Of a DNA stretch of 64,000 bases, positions 14,217 through 25,759 are shown piece after piece (positions within the stretch are counted from its first letter, which is position 1; every line of letters starts with the position of its first letter). The position numbers and the translations under genes are program-made. The stretch comes from Vicia villosa (taxonomy: Eukaryota > Streptophyta > Magnoliopsida > Fabales > Fabaceae): contig NC_081183.1 of the NCBI RefSeq assembly GCF_029867415.1, positions 195,145,563-195,209,562 of the forward strand, read 5' to 3'. The notes under the pieces are model-generated. The model saw nothing but the letters and a program-made list of their open reading frames with translations, searched no databases and was not told the DNA's origin.

Positions 14217-15849
14217 ATACAGGGATGCTGATTCTAGTCTGTCTTCATCTCATGTGACACTAAGTTAGTTGAATTTGTGTAAATATATTATCATGAAGTT
14301 GTGAATGTTTCTACTGGTCAGGGCAAAACTATCTCTAAGTAGTATCAAGAGATTGCCACGATCATGTTATTTCAGTAGTTGGTAATTATGTCTCCCTTCC
14401 TGTTACCGTGGTGGTGTTTATCCTTAGCCATGGCAGAATAGCAGGTAAATGAACTGGAAAATAATTATGAACTTTATTATCCTTTGAGTTTATGGAACAA
14501 CATATGTAATATATATTATTAGGTTATATTGATCATCATGCTAGAAATAAACAGTGTACTTTTCAATATACCAAAAATTCATATCTGAGAACTTTAAATA
14601 AACATTACTGTACAAGAGTAAGTAATTTTTCAACCCAAAGTTGCATTGTGCAGCTACAAGCTGGAGTGACATAAAGGGATAGATAGCATCTTAACCTCAA
14701 TGAAATCTTTCCGGAACTCTCACCATTTAAGCATCAAAGAATGTTAAACCTAGTTCAGTTCATACTTCATACAAGCCTAGAAGGGGAATTTACACCCTGC
14801 TTACGTTGTACAAAATCAAAATTATAAATTGTTTTCACAAAGTAACTAGGGTTTTGGTATCTTAAAATATACCTCCTGTTATTACCACATCATAACACAG
14901 AGAACTCATCAGGCCAGAAATAAAACCCTACTAAAATACACTTGAAACTTCTGATTCTCTAAGCTACCAAGAAAAATGTCAGGGGTAATTTTTGCAACAA
15001 CTAACATAAGTTTGGATATACACGTCGATAAAATAATTTGTATTGTTCGAAAGTGCACTTCATGTCTTCCCAATCAACCTTAAAATGATATCTGATTTTT
15101 TAGAAACTAAGGGAGGTAAAAAGTAGGATTCCAATTTTCCAAACATGTTAGACACAACTCTTAAGGCCCATCCACAACAAGAGTTAAGATAATTTATTTC
15201 TTTCCCCCACCTTACATAATTTTCAAATCCCATAATAACTATTTTTTAAGTAACACCTCTAAATAATGAGGAGGACATGGAAAATAAGAGTATTTCTCTT
15301 GTTTGGAAATGATATTTTGGTAAATTTTCAGCGTACTTTTTCTATTTGATATGAGAATTTTATTCTTTATCCGAGCTAATAGTAGTTTGAGAGTCCATGA
15401 TCGAGATCTTTGAGGTTGTGTTCCTTTCCTTTTCGTGTGTTTTTGGTAGATGTTTGTCAATAGTGGTTCACATTTTCTAAGTTCTAGTTTGGTGTCCGCT
15501 TTAGAGGCGTTGGTTATTAATCTTTTATTTTTGTTTCTCTCGTGTTCCCCTTTGTGGGGATTGAACACGTCTCTATTAAATTTATGATGTATCACGAATT
15601 TTGTTTTTACTTAATTTTTTTTTTATATTTGTACATTATATATTTTCCTTTAAAAAAATTGCAAGGGTGATAAGTTTTAGAAAAAAAAAAGGATCAAAAA
15701 ATGAAATTAAACAAATTAAAAAGTAAAAAAATTTACAAAACTTGCGAATAGATCTTTATAAATTTTCAAAACTTATATATTGGTCCTATCATTTTGAACC
15801 ACTTTTTTTTACATGTATAATTTTTACTCTCGAAACTTGAAAATCCTTT
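14217..15849. other. 3' flank of the protease; no further gene recognised
   Basis: The first few hundred bases should hold the protease 3' UTR. AATAAA-type strings occur near 14546 and 14598. The minus-strand frame at 15239-15595 is low complexity and shows no known family. Confidence 0.5.
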
Positions 15850-15879
15850 CAATAAAATTTAAGATTAAAGAAGTGCTAA

Positions 15880-16770
15880 AACTATTCATAAATTACATAT
15901 TCATTCTATTGGCATGCAATCTGATGTCTTTTTTCTCCATGACTGTCATTTTGGAGTAGTTTTTAAGCTTCACAACTTCTTCAAAGATCTCATCTCAATG
16001 AAGAGACATGTTCTTATTTTCGATCATGTGATTACTACAACTTGAGTCTAGTTACTATATTGCTTCTATCTTGAAATTTTGAAAATCTACGTGAGCTATC
16101 TACAACATCTCGTTATTCATCCATTTCTTCATAACGAGCAACCTTTTCTTAACTTGGACACTCGTATTAAAATGTCCTAGCTTGCGGCACTTATAGTACT
16201 CTATAGTTGCTTTGTTGATGGGGTTAATGTCTGAGCTTCTTCTACAATCACAAAATGCATCTCAAGCACCTCAATCTCTTGTCCTTTATTCATGAGTAAT
16301 TTTTAAGGTTTGTTCATCTTATCTAATGTGACAATTCTCTTCTCATGAAACAATAAGATACTTTAAAGTTACTCCCTCCGTTCCTTTTTAAGTGTTATTC
16401 TAGCAAAAAGCTCTTCAACCAAGATAGTGGATTGTTAGAGTTACTTTTTCTATTATACCCTTATTTATTTTTCTCTTTCCAAATAAATTCAATCATATAC
16501 TCTCTTTATCCAATAACTAATTGAAAAATGTGAGGTGGAGTTATTGTGAAAATAAGGGTATAATTGACAAATTATGACAATAAATTATAAAACGACACTT
16601 AAATAGGAACAAAAAAAATCTTCTAAAATGACACTTAAAAAGGAACGGAGGGAGTAATACATTATTGTCTTATCAAGGTAGTTTGAATCTTCTACTAAAC
16701 ATACCACATGATTAAATTTGGATGTAAAATATTTTAAATAATGACAATTTATCCCACCTTTTCTCATTAT
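15880..16770 (-). pseudogene. copia gag/protease fragment, split by a MITE
   Basis: Gag similarity (FTSKFNHVVCLVEDSNYLDKT) lies at 16.66-16.77 kb, and after the MITE the frame-broken similarity continues to the CCHC-like knuckle near 16.15 kb. The protease-like motif LDSSCSNHM lies near 16.03 kb, where family members have WxxDSGCSxHM; here the active-site triplet reads DSS. Gag packages element RNA and protease matures the polyprotein. Stops and frameshifts make this non-coding today. Confidence 0.55.
16372..16654. mobile_element. Stowaway-type MITE
   Basis: Starts CTCCCTCCGTTCC and ends GGAACGGAGGGAG, the signature inverted repeat of Stowaway (Tc1/mariner-related) MITEs. The inverted repeats extend roughly 30 bp with mismatches (TTTTTAAGTGTTATT versus ATGACACTTAAAAA). 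TA dinucleotides flank both ends (16370-16371 and 16655-16656), as expected for a TA target duplication. Length 283 bp, no coding capacity. It lies within the copia gag remnant and so inserted after it. Confidence 0.9.
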
Positions 16771-16944
16771 TTTTCCTATTATTTTCTATCTTTATTGTCT
16801 GAAAAAAAAAATACTAATCCGTTCTTTCTCCTTCTCTTATTTGAAGCATTTAAAATTTCCTTCTTAGAACTTGAAGTTGAGCTATATATCTTTAAAGTTG
16901 TTGATTATATTTTTTTCCGTAGTCACATATTGATAACAGGTAAA

Positions 16945-17276
16945 TGTTGGAACAATTAAGATTTTCAAGAAAAATGAAAAAGAAGAAGAGAAAAAAGAGA
17001 ACATTGTAAAGGAAAAATATTTTTGTCAACTAAAAACAGTTAACTACGAAGACAGTATATTGAAATTACAACAACATGTCTATTTATAGGCAACCAAGAC
17101 TCAAGCTTGAAACATACAAACCAAGTTCAAAAAATACAAATTATATTTCGACTTAACAGCAATATGTTGTATTAGACTTTGTCGAATATAACTGACTTCT
17201 ACTACTTCAACTAAATTGAACACACCTATGTTGAATACAATCCTTTTTACACAAAATTGAATTACAACTTCTAACA
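16945..17276 (-). repeat. 5' LTR of a minus-strand copia remnant
   Basis: On the minus strand it starts TGTTAGAAGTTGTAATTC and ends GTTCCAACA, the TG..CA form of an LTR, 332 bp. It contains CTATAAATAG (TATA-like). The next minus-strand bases (CCTGTTATCAATAT) are a poor match to the usual copia initiator-Met primer site TGGTATCA, which fits decay. Confidence 0.55.
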
Positions 17277-17309
17277 TAAAATATTCATTTTTAAGAACTT
17301 CTAATCAGT

Positions 17310-18284
17310 TTGACAGAGGCACAATGCTTAAAAACAATTGCCAACCATAAGGATAGTTGGTTGTGGCATTTGAGGTTTGGCCATCTGAATTTTAGGTCAC
17401 TCCATCAGCTGATTACTCAAGAGATGGTAAATGAAATACCAAGTCTTGTGATGCCCGACAAACTTTGTGAAGGTTGTTTAGTCGGAAAGCAATTTAGAAA
17501 TTCCTTCGTTTCAACTATGCCAATATGATCATCCAACATACTCGAAGTTGTACATTCAGATGTGTGTGGAGCGTTTGAAGAGCAAACCATTGGTGAAAAC
17601 ATGTATTTTGTTTTATTTTTTGATGAGTTTAGTATAAAGCTTTGGATCTATGTGATCAAGAGAAAGGACGAAGTATTGGAAATTTTTAAAAGATTCAAGA
17701 TACTTGTCAAAAACCAGAGTGAGATGAAGATTAAAGTTCTGCGAATAGATGGAGGTGGCGAATACACATCCAAGATGTTTGAAGAATTCTGTCCAGAACA
17801 TAGAGTCGATTATGAGGTGACTGCTCCATATACGCCTCAACATAATGGAATTGCATAAAGAAGAAACATAACCATATTGGATATGGAGAGATGCATGCTG
17901 AAGCAGAAGAATTTGCCAAAATCCTTATGGGGTGAAGCTGTTTCCACTACTATTTATATTCTGAACATGTGCCCTACCGAGAAATTGAAGAACAAGGTTC
18001 TTGAAGAAGTGTTAAGTGACAAACGACCATCAGTGAGTCATTTAAAGGTGTTTGACTCTATTTGTTATAAGCATGTTCCAGATGCGAGACGAAGGAAGCT
18101 TGATGACAAAAGTGAACCTATGATTCTAGTAGGATATCATAAAACTGGATCATACAAGCTATTCAATCCAATTAATGAAAAGATCGTGATGAGTTGAAAT
18201 ATTGTGATTGATGAAAATTCTGCCTGGGATTGAAATTCTGGTAATGCAATTAACAAGCCATTAATGAGCTATGGCTTCAACGAA
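17310..18284 (+). pseudogene. copia gag-pre-integrase and integrase, with stops
   Basis: LWHLRFGHLNFRSLHQL and LCEGCLVGKQFRNSF give the HHCC zinc-binding domain. VHSDVCGAF (first catalytic Asp) and [11 protein letters not shown] (second Asp) follow. [11 protein letters not shown] then a stop, where the family has AERRNRT, precedes the catalytic Glu region ([18 protein letters not shown]). [31 protein letters not shown] is the C-terminal part. Stops at the 17526 region, 17856 and 18195 make it inactive. Integrase inserts element cDNA into the host genome. Confidence 0.85.
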
Positions 18285-18532
18285 ACTCATCAAAAAATAA
18301 AACAAAATACATGTTTTCACCAATGGTTTGCTCTTCAAACGCTCCACACACATCTGAATGTACAACTTCGAGTATGTTGGATGATCACATTGGCATAGTT
18401 GAAACGAAGGAATTTCTAAATTGCTTTCCGACTAAACAACCTTCACAAAGTTTGTCGGGCATCACAAGACTTGGTATTTCATTTACCATCTCTTGAGTAA
18501 TCAGCTGATGGAGTGACCTAAAATTCAGATGG
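18283..18532 (-). repeat. Inverted copy of 17381-17630
   Basis: This 250-bp block is the reverse complement of 17381-17630 with very few substitutions (for example one where CAATATGATC pairs with CAATGTGATC). It carries the zinc-binding and first integrase Asp segment backwards. Its left edge overlaps the end of the upstream direct-repeat copy by a couple of bases. Confidence 0.9.
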
Positions 18533-18537
18533 AAACT

Positions 18538-18916
18538 GAAGAATTTGCCAAAATCCTTATGAGGTGAAGCTGTTTCCACTACTATTTATATTCTGAACAT
18601 GTGCCCTACCAAGAAATTGAAGAACAAGGTTCTTGAAGAAGTGTTAAGTGACAAACGACCATCAGTGAGTCATCTAAAGGTGTTTGACTCTATTTGTTAT
18701 AAGCATGTTCCAGATGCGAGACGAAGGAAGCTTGATGCCAAGAGTGAACCTATGATTCTAGTAGGATATCATAAAACTGGATCATACAAGTTATTCAATC
18801 CAATTAATGAAAAGATCGTGATGAGTTGAAATATTGTGATTGATGAAAATTCTGCCTGGGATTGAAATTCTGGTAATGCAATTAACAAGCCATTAATGAG
18901 CTATGGCTTCAACGAA
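18538..18916 (+). repeat. Direct copy of 17906-18284
   Basis: Offset is exactly 632 bp over 379 bp, with only a handful of substitutions (such as CTACCGAG/CTACCAAG and GATGACAAAA/GATGCCAAGA). It encodes the integrase C-terminal part a second time and continues into the hinge that the first copy lacks. Confidence 0.9.
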
Positions 18917-19060
18917 GAAACTGATGAATTCGAAGTAGAAGAAATTGTAAATATTCCAGTCGAAGCAGTTGCTGACATTCCTGACATAGTCGAAGTCGAA
19001 TATGGTGTGGCTGGTACAGGCCAAAGACCTCGAAGAAATAGAGTTGCCAGCAAAAGTTCG
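18896..19060 (+). pseudogene. copia hinge between integrase and reverse transcriptase
   Basis: An acidic segment (EETDEFEVEEIVNIPVEA) leads to QRPRRNRVAS, typical of the variable linker before copia reverse transcriptase. The expected next motif (the W.KA..EE block) is missing because unrelated sequence follows. Confidence 0.6.
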
Positions 19061-20194
19061 ATAATCCTGGACACTAAAAGAATAATCCTCCCTTAATGAC
19101 TCACTTTTTTCCAACTATCATGGGCAACAAGATTTCAATCACCAAGAACAATCCTCTTGGATTTACTAACTTGATTATGAGAACAATCCTCTCACTAATC
19201 AAAAACCCTTGCTTCCAACAATCCTGGATAGCAAGTCAATAATAATCAAAATTTGGAAATTTATTTGAGCAAGATAAAATTGATGAACATGTATCAATTA
19301 ATAAGATTGATCCTCTCTTCCAATGACAATGATTCACACTTACAAAAGTATAGAATGCTCAAGAATTTTCTGTTATGAGTGATATGAAAGTTATGCAGAA
19401 AATTCTTAGAAAGAAAGTTAAGTGTTTAAAATGTGAATTTCTGAAAAATACAAAAATTGATTGGAAGATGTGTTTTTTGAATATGAAAAAAAATCATGTA
19501 TTTATAAGTGCATAACACATCTATGAAACAAGGTAAAGTTATGCAAAAATATCATGAACAATTGTCAAGTTGAAATGAAATGGTTCCATGAAGTGGTGCA
19601 TGAAGAGGTGTTGATAAAGATGCTGATTTTTCAATTTCGCACAGTGGTAAATCAATTTCCTTTATAGGTAAATCCATTTCATTCTAGCAACTTTAATAAA
19701 ATTTGAAAAATAAAAATACTGCTTCAGACCGGTGCAAATTATGGCGGTTATTAGTGCTGTTACGGCCGGTCAAACTGGCATAATTTACCAAAAATAATGG
19801 TAAATCGATTTCCCTAAGGAGTAAATCGATTTACTCAGTGCAAAATGTGATTTTTCGCTTCTGAAAATGTTTTGCTTCAGTGGTAAATCAATTTACTTAT
19901 CTGGTCAATCGATTTACCCAGTAGAAAATTGAAAAAAAAAATAGTTTTAAAACATTTGCCATGAACATGAATGTTTTATGCAATGATAGATTGATTACTT
20001 GAGCATCTAAGACTTTAGTGAAGGTAAGTATTATCATTATACCTTCTTGAAATGCAATAGCTTGAATCCAAAGCCTTGAAACATGATGCTTTAACTTTTA
20101 CTTGAGGATTTTTCCATTCTTTTGCTATGATCATTTGCTTCTAAATTTGTCTTCATCAAAACTAATATTTGGAGAGACTTGACTTCACACACAC
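19050..20194 (-). mobile_element. Probable solo LTR of a SIRE-type copia element
   Basis: On the minus strand the block opens TGTGTGTGAAGTC with TAGTTTTGATGAAGAC shortly after, similar to SIRE/Maximus LTR starts (TTTTGATGATGACAA). It carries several GTAAATCGATTTAC-like motifs (19.65-19.92 kb) of a kind common in legume repeats, and a late part with AGAGGATTGTTCTC. No primer site or coding region is attached, so a solo LTR is inferred. Exact ends and target duplication could not be fixed. Confidence 0.4.
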
Positions 20195-21030
20195 AACCTC
20201 CAGGTTTGTGATCTAGGAGGAAGTGAGAAAGGTGTATAAGTTGCACAAAGTGCTCTATGGCTTTAAGTAGGCACCTAAGGCATGAAACAAGAATATCGAC
20301 TCATACTTGGTCAAATTGGAATTTATCATATGCAAATCTAAGTAAAATGTCAAATCATGTGCTTATATGTCGATGACTTGGAGGTAACTGAAAATAGCTT
20401 GGAGAACCTGTCGAAGTTCAAAGAGCTGATGAAGAGGGAATTTGAAATGTCAGATATGGGAAACTTGTCGTATTTCCTAGGCATGGAATTTCAAATGTCG
20501 AAGCAAGGTATGGTGCTACATCAAAGGAAGTATGTCTAAGAGATAATCAAGAGATTTCTGATGGAATACTCGAATCCTACATCCTAATTCGTCGAACCAA
20601 ATTTGAAGTTGGAGAAGCATGGAGAGGAAGACAAAGTCGATGTTACTCTATTCAAACAAATTGTTGGATCTCTAAGGTATGTGTGCAACAGTTGACCTGA
20701 TATAGGTTTTGCATTCGGATTAGTGAGCAGATACATGAGTGAACCAAGGGTGTCACACGTGAAGGCTGCAAGGAGAATCCTGATACTTAAAAGGATCGAT
20801 AAACTATGAAATTCTATATCGATGAGACTCTGAAATTAAAGAAGCTTCGATTACTAGTTAATCACCTCAAAGAAGCACAGCTGATTATTTCTTTCAAGTA
20901 TTTGATGCCCCAATTTGATGTTGCTTGAGAAAGTAACATATGATGGCAATGTCATTATGTGAGGCTGAATATATAGTAGGATCCTATGTTACTTGTCAAG
21001 CAAATTGGATCAGATCTGTGCTTAACGAAT
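20193..21030 (+). pseudogene. copia reverse transcriptase/RNase H remnant
   Basis: Motifs in broken frames: QPPG near 20193, KVYKLHKVLYGFK (family: KLxKALYGLKQAP), CLYVDDLEVT (catalytic YVDD) near 20357, DMGNLSYFLGMEF, and IVGSLRYVCN then PDIGFAFGLVSRYM. RNase H residues near 20.8-21.0 kb (TYDGNVIM, CYVTCQANWIRSVL) are heavily degraded. Stops occur after QRKYV and elsewhere. The N-terminal third of the RT is absent. Confidence 0.75.
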
Positions 21031-23018
21031 CGTGAAATTAGATCATCGCCTTCAACTTCTATCAAATTAGTTCATGGTATAACATTCTTCTTCACCTTTC
21101 CAAAATTGATAGTGATTTTATTTTTATCTTAAACCAAATCGAACATGGTTCAATCTTCATCTTACCTAAATTCATAATGTGTTGCTTATTTTTCTTCTCC
21201 TAATTCAAAATTGAAGAATTAGAATTCATTTTTCCCATCCTTTCCCATTCCTAAATCACATGATAATTGTAGTGACAATATTAATATTATGATTCAAATG
21301 TTTATTCAAGCTCAAAACAGAGATGAAGACCTAAATGTTGGTGTGATACTTTTTGTGTACTTCGAAGAGATACAATACTTAGAAATTTTGGGAAATAATT
21401 CAGGAGATATCCAAACTATAGGGTGATAAACTCATAATCCTTCGGTAATTCACACATGGGAGTGTTTTGTAACTTTGGACAGTGGTGATATTTTTTTTTT
21501 GAATTTCTCCAGGGTTTCTATCAAACTTGGTGTGACTATTTTTGTTCGTTTCTATCAAACCTGGTGTGACTATTTTTGTTCGTTTTATGGTGAAGTTAAA
21601 GATTAAATGAGGTTTTACATTAAGCAATAAAAGAAGGTTGAAGTTTTTTCAAAATCTAATGAAGAATAATGAAAAAAAGAGATTGAGCATGGAGGAAAAA
21701 TTTGAAGCACAAGGACACACAATTGAAGCAAGATAATACTCTATTGATAAAAAAAAAACCAAAAGGTATGAAAAATTGAGGTGACTCTCAAAATTACAAT
21801 TAAGTGGATGGAATTCTTGATGAATTTATGTTTTGTAGTTTTTAGGGTTTTAATATACAAGTTGATTGTGTAATGTTAATGTGTAAGTTGATTATGTAGT
21901 GTATTGTAGTGATTCAATTTATAATGTATTTTTTTTATTGAAATTGTTTACAATTTTTTATAGAAAAAAAATGTAATGTACTGATGCAATGAAAGCTATA
22001 AAAAAATATAATGTACTGATACAATTTGTAATGGATTTAACAAAAATCGTGTGGCTTATTTTTACTGACATTATTGCTTCGCCCATATTTAATTTATAGA
22101 TTATAATTGATAAATTTGTTACAATATATATACAACATTGCATCGACCATATATTCAAACTTTTGTACTTCGTACAATATACTTGACACCAATGTGTACC
22201 ATGTGTTTACCAATACACTTTAAATAATTATAATATTGACACTAATTGATAATTGACACTATTGTGTAAATTTAATAATCGACACCAATGTGTATCATAT
22301 GTTTATTGATACATTTTATAATTGACACCAATATATACCTTGTGAATGCCGATGCAATACACCTTTTGTAGAACTAGTTATATATGTTGTACAATATACT
22401 TACAAATAACAATTAAAACAATATCATTAATTTGCAACATCCATAAACTAGAATTCACAACAACATCATGTACCCATTTATTCAAGACACTCAAAGTGAT
22501 TCAAAATAAAATTTCTTAAATTGCACTTTGCAAATTTCAAAATAAAAAAAATACATAATTAATTGATCCTTAGTACACATTTAGTTTATCACAAACAACA
22601 AACTAACAGAAAATAAAATTTTCTTCTTGATTGAAATGATCTTATTTTTTGGAGTTTTCTTCTTGGTTAGAGATTTCCTCTTAATTATTGTTTGCTTAAT
22701 GGTTGTAGTTTGTTGAGATAAGTGTGATGCATTGAGTCTGGATATAGGTTATGAATTTATCCAACTTAATGTTGCTTTATTAGTCTTGTTGTAGGCCTTA
22801 GGGGTCTAACACTTGTTATTGCTCTCCTAATATTCATTTTTTCCACCTTTGTCATTGCTTCTGAAAGTCTATCATTTTACAGAGTTTGAAACTTGAGTAT
22901 GGCCTTGTGTTTGTAATCCATATGTAGGCTCATTATTCCCTCAAGATTGTGTCCCATCAGTTGGATGAGATGGAGGTGTATCTTTTCATGTTGACTTATT
23001 ATTATTACCATTTTTTAT
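21031..23018. other. No gene recognised; AT-rich with small tandem repeats
   Basis: A 32-bp direct duplication (TTTCTATCAAACTTGGTGTG...) lies at about 21517-21581. Around 22180-22370 a degenerate repeat beginning GACACCAATGTGTA recurs three to four times. From about 22650 to 23013 the minus strand reads faintly like a transposase C-terminal tail (PPSHPTDGTQS), possibly continuous with 27804-28010 before the copia insertion; this is weak. Confidence 0.5.
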
Positions 23019-23509
23019 TGTTGTGAAAAACGATACCAATAACAAAGTATAATAGGGAATTAGGGAAGAGAATAAGAATACAAGAATTGGTTATAACTGC
23101 TATTCTTTCACTTTCTCTTAAAACAAGATTACAAGTTTACAAGAATAACAAATAACCTCTCTCACCCTAAATTAAGATTTGCAGCTTAGCAATGATGAGA
23201 GACTAGTATGCTATTTATAATAAAACCTAACATACTAACTAATGGGCTTTTTCAGCAAGACACATTACACAAGCCAACTTAATAAACAAGCTAACTTAAC
23301 AAATTAGGGTTTAAACACTAAAACCTAATTTAACATGCTAACAACTCTAGCATCTTCGACATCTGCATGCTAGACCCATCTTCGACTATAGCATGCACAC
23401 TTCGACACCAGCATGTGAACAATCCTTCGACTTCATGCTTAACTCTGTCGAACTGTCGAACCAAGAAGCTACCCTTCGACAATACTAGAGTTCGATCCAA
23501 TATCTCACA
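23019..23509 (-). repeat. 3' LTR of the copia element
   Basis: On the minus strand it runs from TGTGAGATATTGGATCG to TTTTTCACAACA, 491 bp. It differs from the partner LTR at roughly a dozen positions, several in the first 60 bp on the plus strand, implying insertion some time ago. CTATTTATAATAAAACC (about 23212-23228) covers a TATA-like region. Confidence 0.93.
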
Positions 23510-23551
23510 AATCTCCACCTTGGACCTAACTCTACAACGTCAAGGAACAAA

Positions 23552-23905
23552 CTAGCTTTCTTCATGCAGCTTTATCAACTGCATACAGTGGAAAAACTTG
23601 CAACTCGGCAATGTCTTGGTGATCATATCAGCAGCATTGTCTTCAGTCGAAACCTTCAGCACTTGGACTTCTCCACGCTCGATTACTCCTCTGACGAAAT
23701 GCAGCCTCACATCAATGTGCTTAGTTCGCTCATGATAGGCTGAATTCTTCGACAGGTGTATTGCACTTTGACTATCACATTTAACAGTGATACCTCGACC
23801 TTGAAGTTTCAGCTCCTTCGCAAAACCTTCAAGCCACAATGCTTCTTTCACAGCTTCAGTGAGAGCAATATATTCCGCTTCAGTGGTTGATAGAGCAACA
23901 ACCTT
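23552..23905 (-). pseudogene. copia RNase H after an in-frame stop
   Basis: KVVALSTTEAEYIALTEAVKEALWLEG, CDSQSAIHLSKNSAYHERTKHIDV and EDNAADMITKTLP are the diagnostic RNase H motifs. A TAG separates it from the upstream reverse transcriptase (SWKATL, stop, KVVALS), where relatives have a Gln codon. Apart from that stop the domain looks intact to its usual end near the polypurine tract. Confidence 0.85.
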
Positions 23906-25759
23906 CTAAAGAGTTGCTTTCCAACTAATTGCTGTGCCAAAGATAGTGAAAACATATCCAGAAATAGGCTTTCTAGAATCCATACAACCTGCATAATCAG
24001 AGTCGACATATCCTTCTATTGCTGCTTTACTATCTTCACCCAAGGCTCCACCATAAATTAAGACTCTGTTTAGAGATCCATTTATGTACCTTAAAATCCA
24101 CTTCAATGCTTGCCAGTGAGCCTTTCCAGGATTCGCCATGTAACTGCTTACAAGACTTACTGCGTATACTATGTCGGGTCTAGTACAGACCATAGCATAC
24201 ATCAAAGAACCAACTATATTAGTATATGGGATGCTATTCATATAGGCTCTTTCGACATCAGTACTGGGACACTGATCAATACTCAGCTTGAATTGAGGGT
24301 TTGTTGGAGTCACAACTGGCTTCGAATTCGACATACCAAACTTTTCAAGAATCTTCCGTAGATATGCCTCTTGAGATAGGCATAACTTCGACTTCTTTCT
24401 ATCTCTTCGAATGTCAATTCCAAGAATCCTGGAAGCAGCTCCCAGATCCTTCATATCGAACTCCTTATTGAGTTCAGCCTTCACCCTCATCACATCTTCA
24501 ACACTGTTGCTTGCTATGAGAATATCATCCACATAAAGCAACAAAATAACAAATGAATTACCAGGTCGAAATCTGAAGTAAACGCAGTGGTCGAACTGAC
24601 TTCTAATGAAACTTATGCGTGCCATGAACTTGTCGAATCTCCTATTCCACTGTCGAGGAGATTGTTTCAGCCCATACAAAGATCTCTTTAACTTGCACAC
24701 ATAATCTTCCTTCCCCTTTTCGACATACCCTTCAGGTTGCCTCATCAGGATCGTTTCATCTAGATCACCATACAAGAACGCAGTCATCACATCCATCTGT
24801 TCCAGTTCAAGATCGAACTGTGCCACCATGGCAAGCAACATTCGAATGGACCTATGCTTCACAACAGGAGAAAACACATCATTGAAGTCGACACCTTCTT
24901 TCTGAGTGAAACCCCTTGCAACTAACCTTGCCTTGTATCTTTTCGACGTCACTCCTTCAATTCCTTCCTTAACTTTGAAAATCCATTTACAGCTGACTAA
25001 CCTTGCCCCAACAGGTTTCTTGATCAGTTCCCAAGTATGATTATCATGAAGAGATTTCATCTCATCATCCATGGCCTTCAGCCATTCAGTCTTGTTTCGA
25101 CTCCTCATAACTTCCTTATAGTCTCTAGGTTCTTCGTCTAGAACCTCACTTGCAGATATTAAGGCATAAGCTATAAGATCTGCATATCCAAGTCTTTGAG
25201 GTGGCTTGATGACTCTTCTCGACCTATCTCTCGACAATAGGTAGTCATCGTCAGTTTCCTCAACTTCAGCATCTTCTGCTGCTTCTTCGACTTCATCTGG
25301 GATATGCAATTCAGCATCAACATGCTCCACCTCAACAGGAATCTCTACCTGTTCCAGCTCTTCGTCAGATGTTTCTGTACTTCGACCAACATCATCAGTT
25401 TTCTTAAAAGTCATTTCAGCTTCATTGAAAACTACATCTCGACTGGTGATACACCTCCTGTGACCTGGCTCTAGGCACCATAGCCTATAAGCTTTGACTC
25501 CTTCAGGGTATCCCATGAACATGCATTTCAGAGCTCTAGGTTCGACCTTGTCTTGCCTAATGTGAGCATAGGCTACGCAGCCAAATACTCTTAGTTTGTC
25601 GAGATCTGGTGGATGTCCCGACCAAACTTCTTCAGGTGACTTCATATCTAACGCTGTCGAAGGACATCTGTTTATCAGATATGTTGCTGTCGAAACAGCC
25701 TCAGCCCAGAACACCTTTGTTAACCCCGCACTAGTCAACATGCATCTGACTCTCTCCAA
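23906..25759 (-). pseudogene. copia integrase C-terminus and reverse transcriptase
   Basis: A long open frame begins at MERVRCMLTSAGLTKVFWAEA (end of the integrase core), passes through the integrase C-terminal region (LDKLRVFGCVAYAH) and an acidic hinge. Reverse transcriptase follows: WIFKVKEG, KARLVARGFTQKEGVDF, QMDVMTAFLYGDLDE, LKRSLYGLKQSPRQW, catalytic YVDDILIAS, and GSLMYAMVCTRPDI. The palm catalytic aspartates are present. It ends at SWKATL by a stop. The integrase is incomplete upstream because of a deletion at its boundary, so the frame cannot yield a whole polyprotein. RT copies element RNA to DNA. Confidence 0.92.

Larger units (their letters stand above)
15850..17276 (-). mobile_element. 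Ty1/copia remnant (5' LTR, gag, protease start)
   Basis: Read on the minus strand, an LTR-like block (17276 to 16945) is followed by a degraded primer-site region and a gag fragment with FNHVVCLVEDSNYLDKT. A zinc-knuckle remnant with CRKLGHFNTS and a protease-region string LDSSCSNHMIENKNM come next. This is the normal order for copia. The gag is split by a Stowaway MITE at 16372-16654. Nothing recognisable remains beyond the protease start, and no 3' LTR was found. Confidence 0.6.
17295..21030 (+). mobile_element. Ty1/copia pol remnant, rearranged and interrupted
   Basis: The plus strand carries a gag-pre-integrase zinc-binding segment and integrase core (17310-18197), a 250-bp inverted duplication (18283-18532), a second direct copy of the integrase C-terminal part (18538-18916) and the hinge before reverse transcriptase (18896-19060). 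About 1.1 kb of unrelated LTR-like DNA follows, then reverse transcriptase from its QPPG motif and RNase H remnants (20193-21030). No LTRs of its own were identified; the adjacent LTR at 16945-17276 is in the opposite orientation. Confidence 0.75.

Noticed and set aside
15239..15595. 118-aa minus-strand frame downstream of the protease
   Set aside because: Lys/Arg-rich low complexity without a recognisable domain. The plus strand vaguely resembles a LINE 3' tail, but not enough to call.
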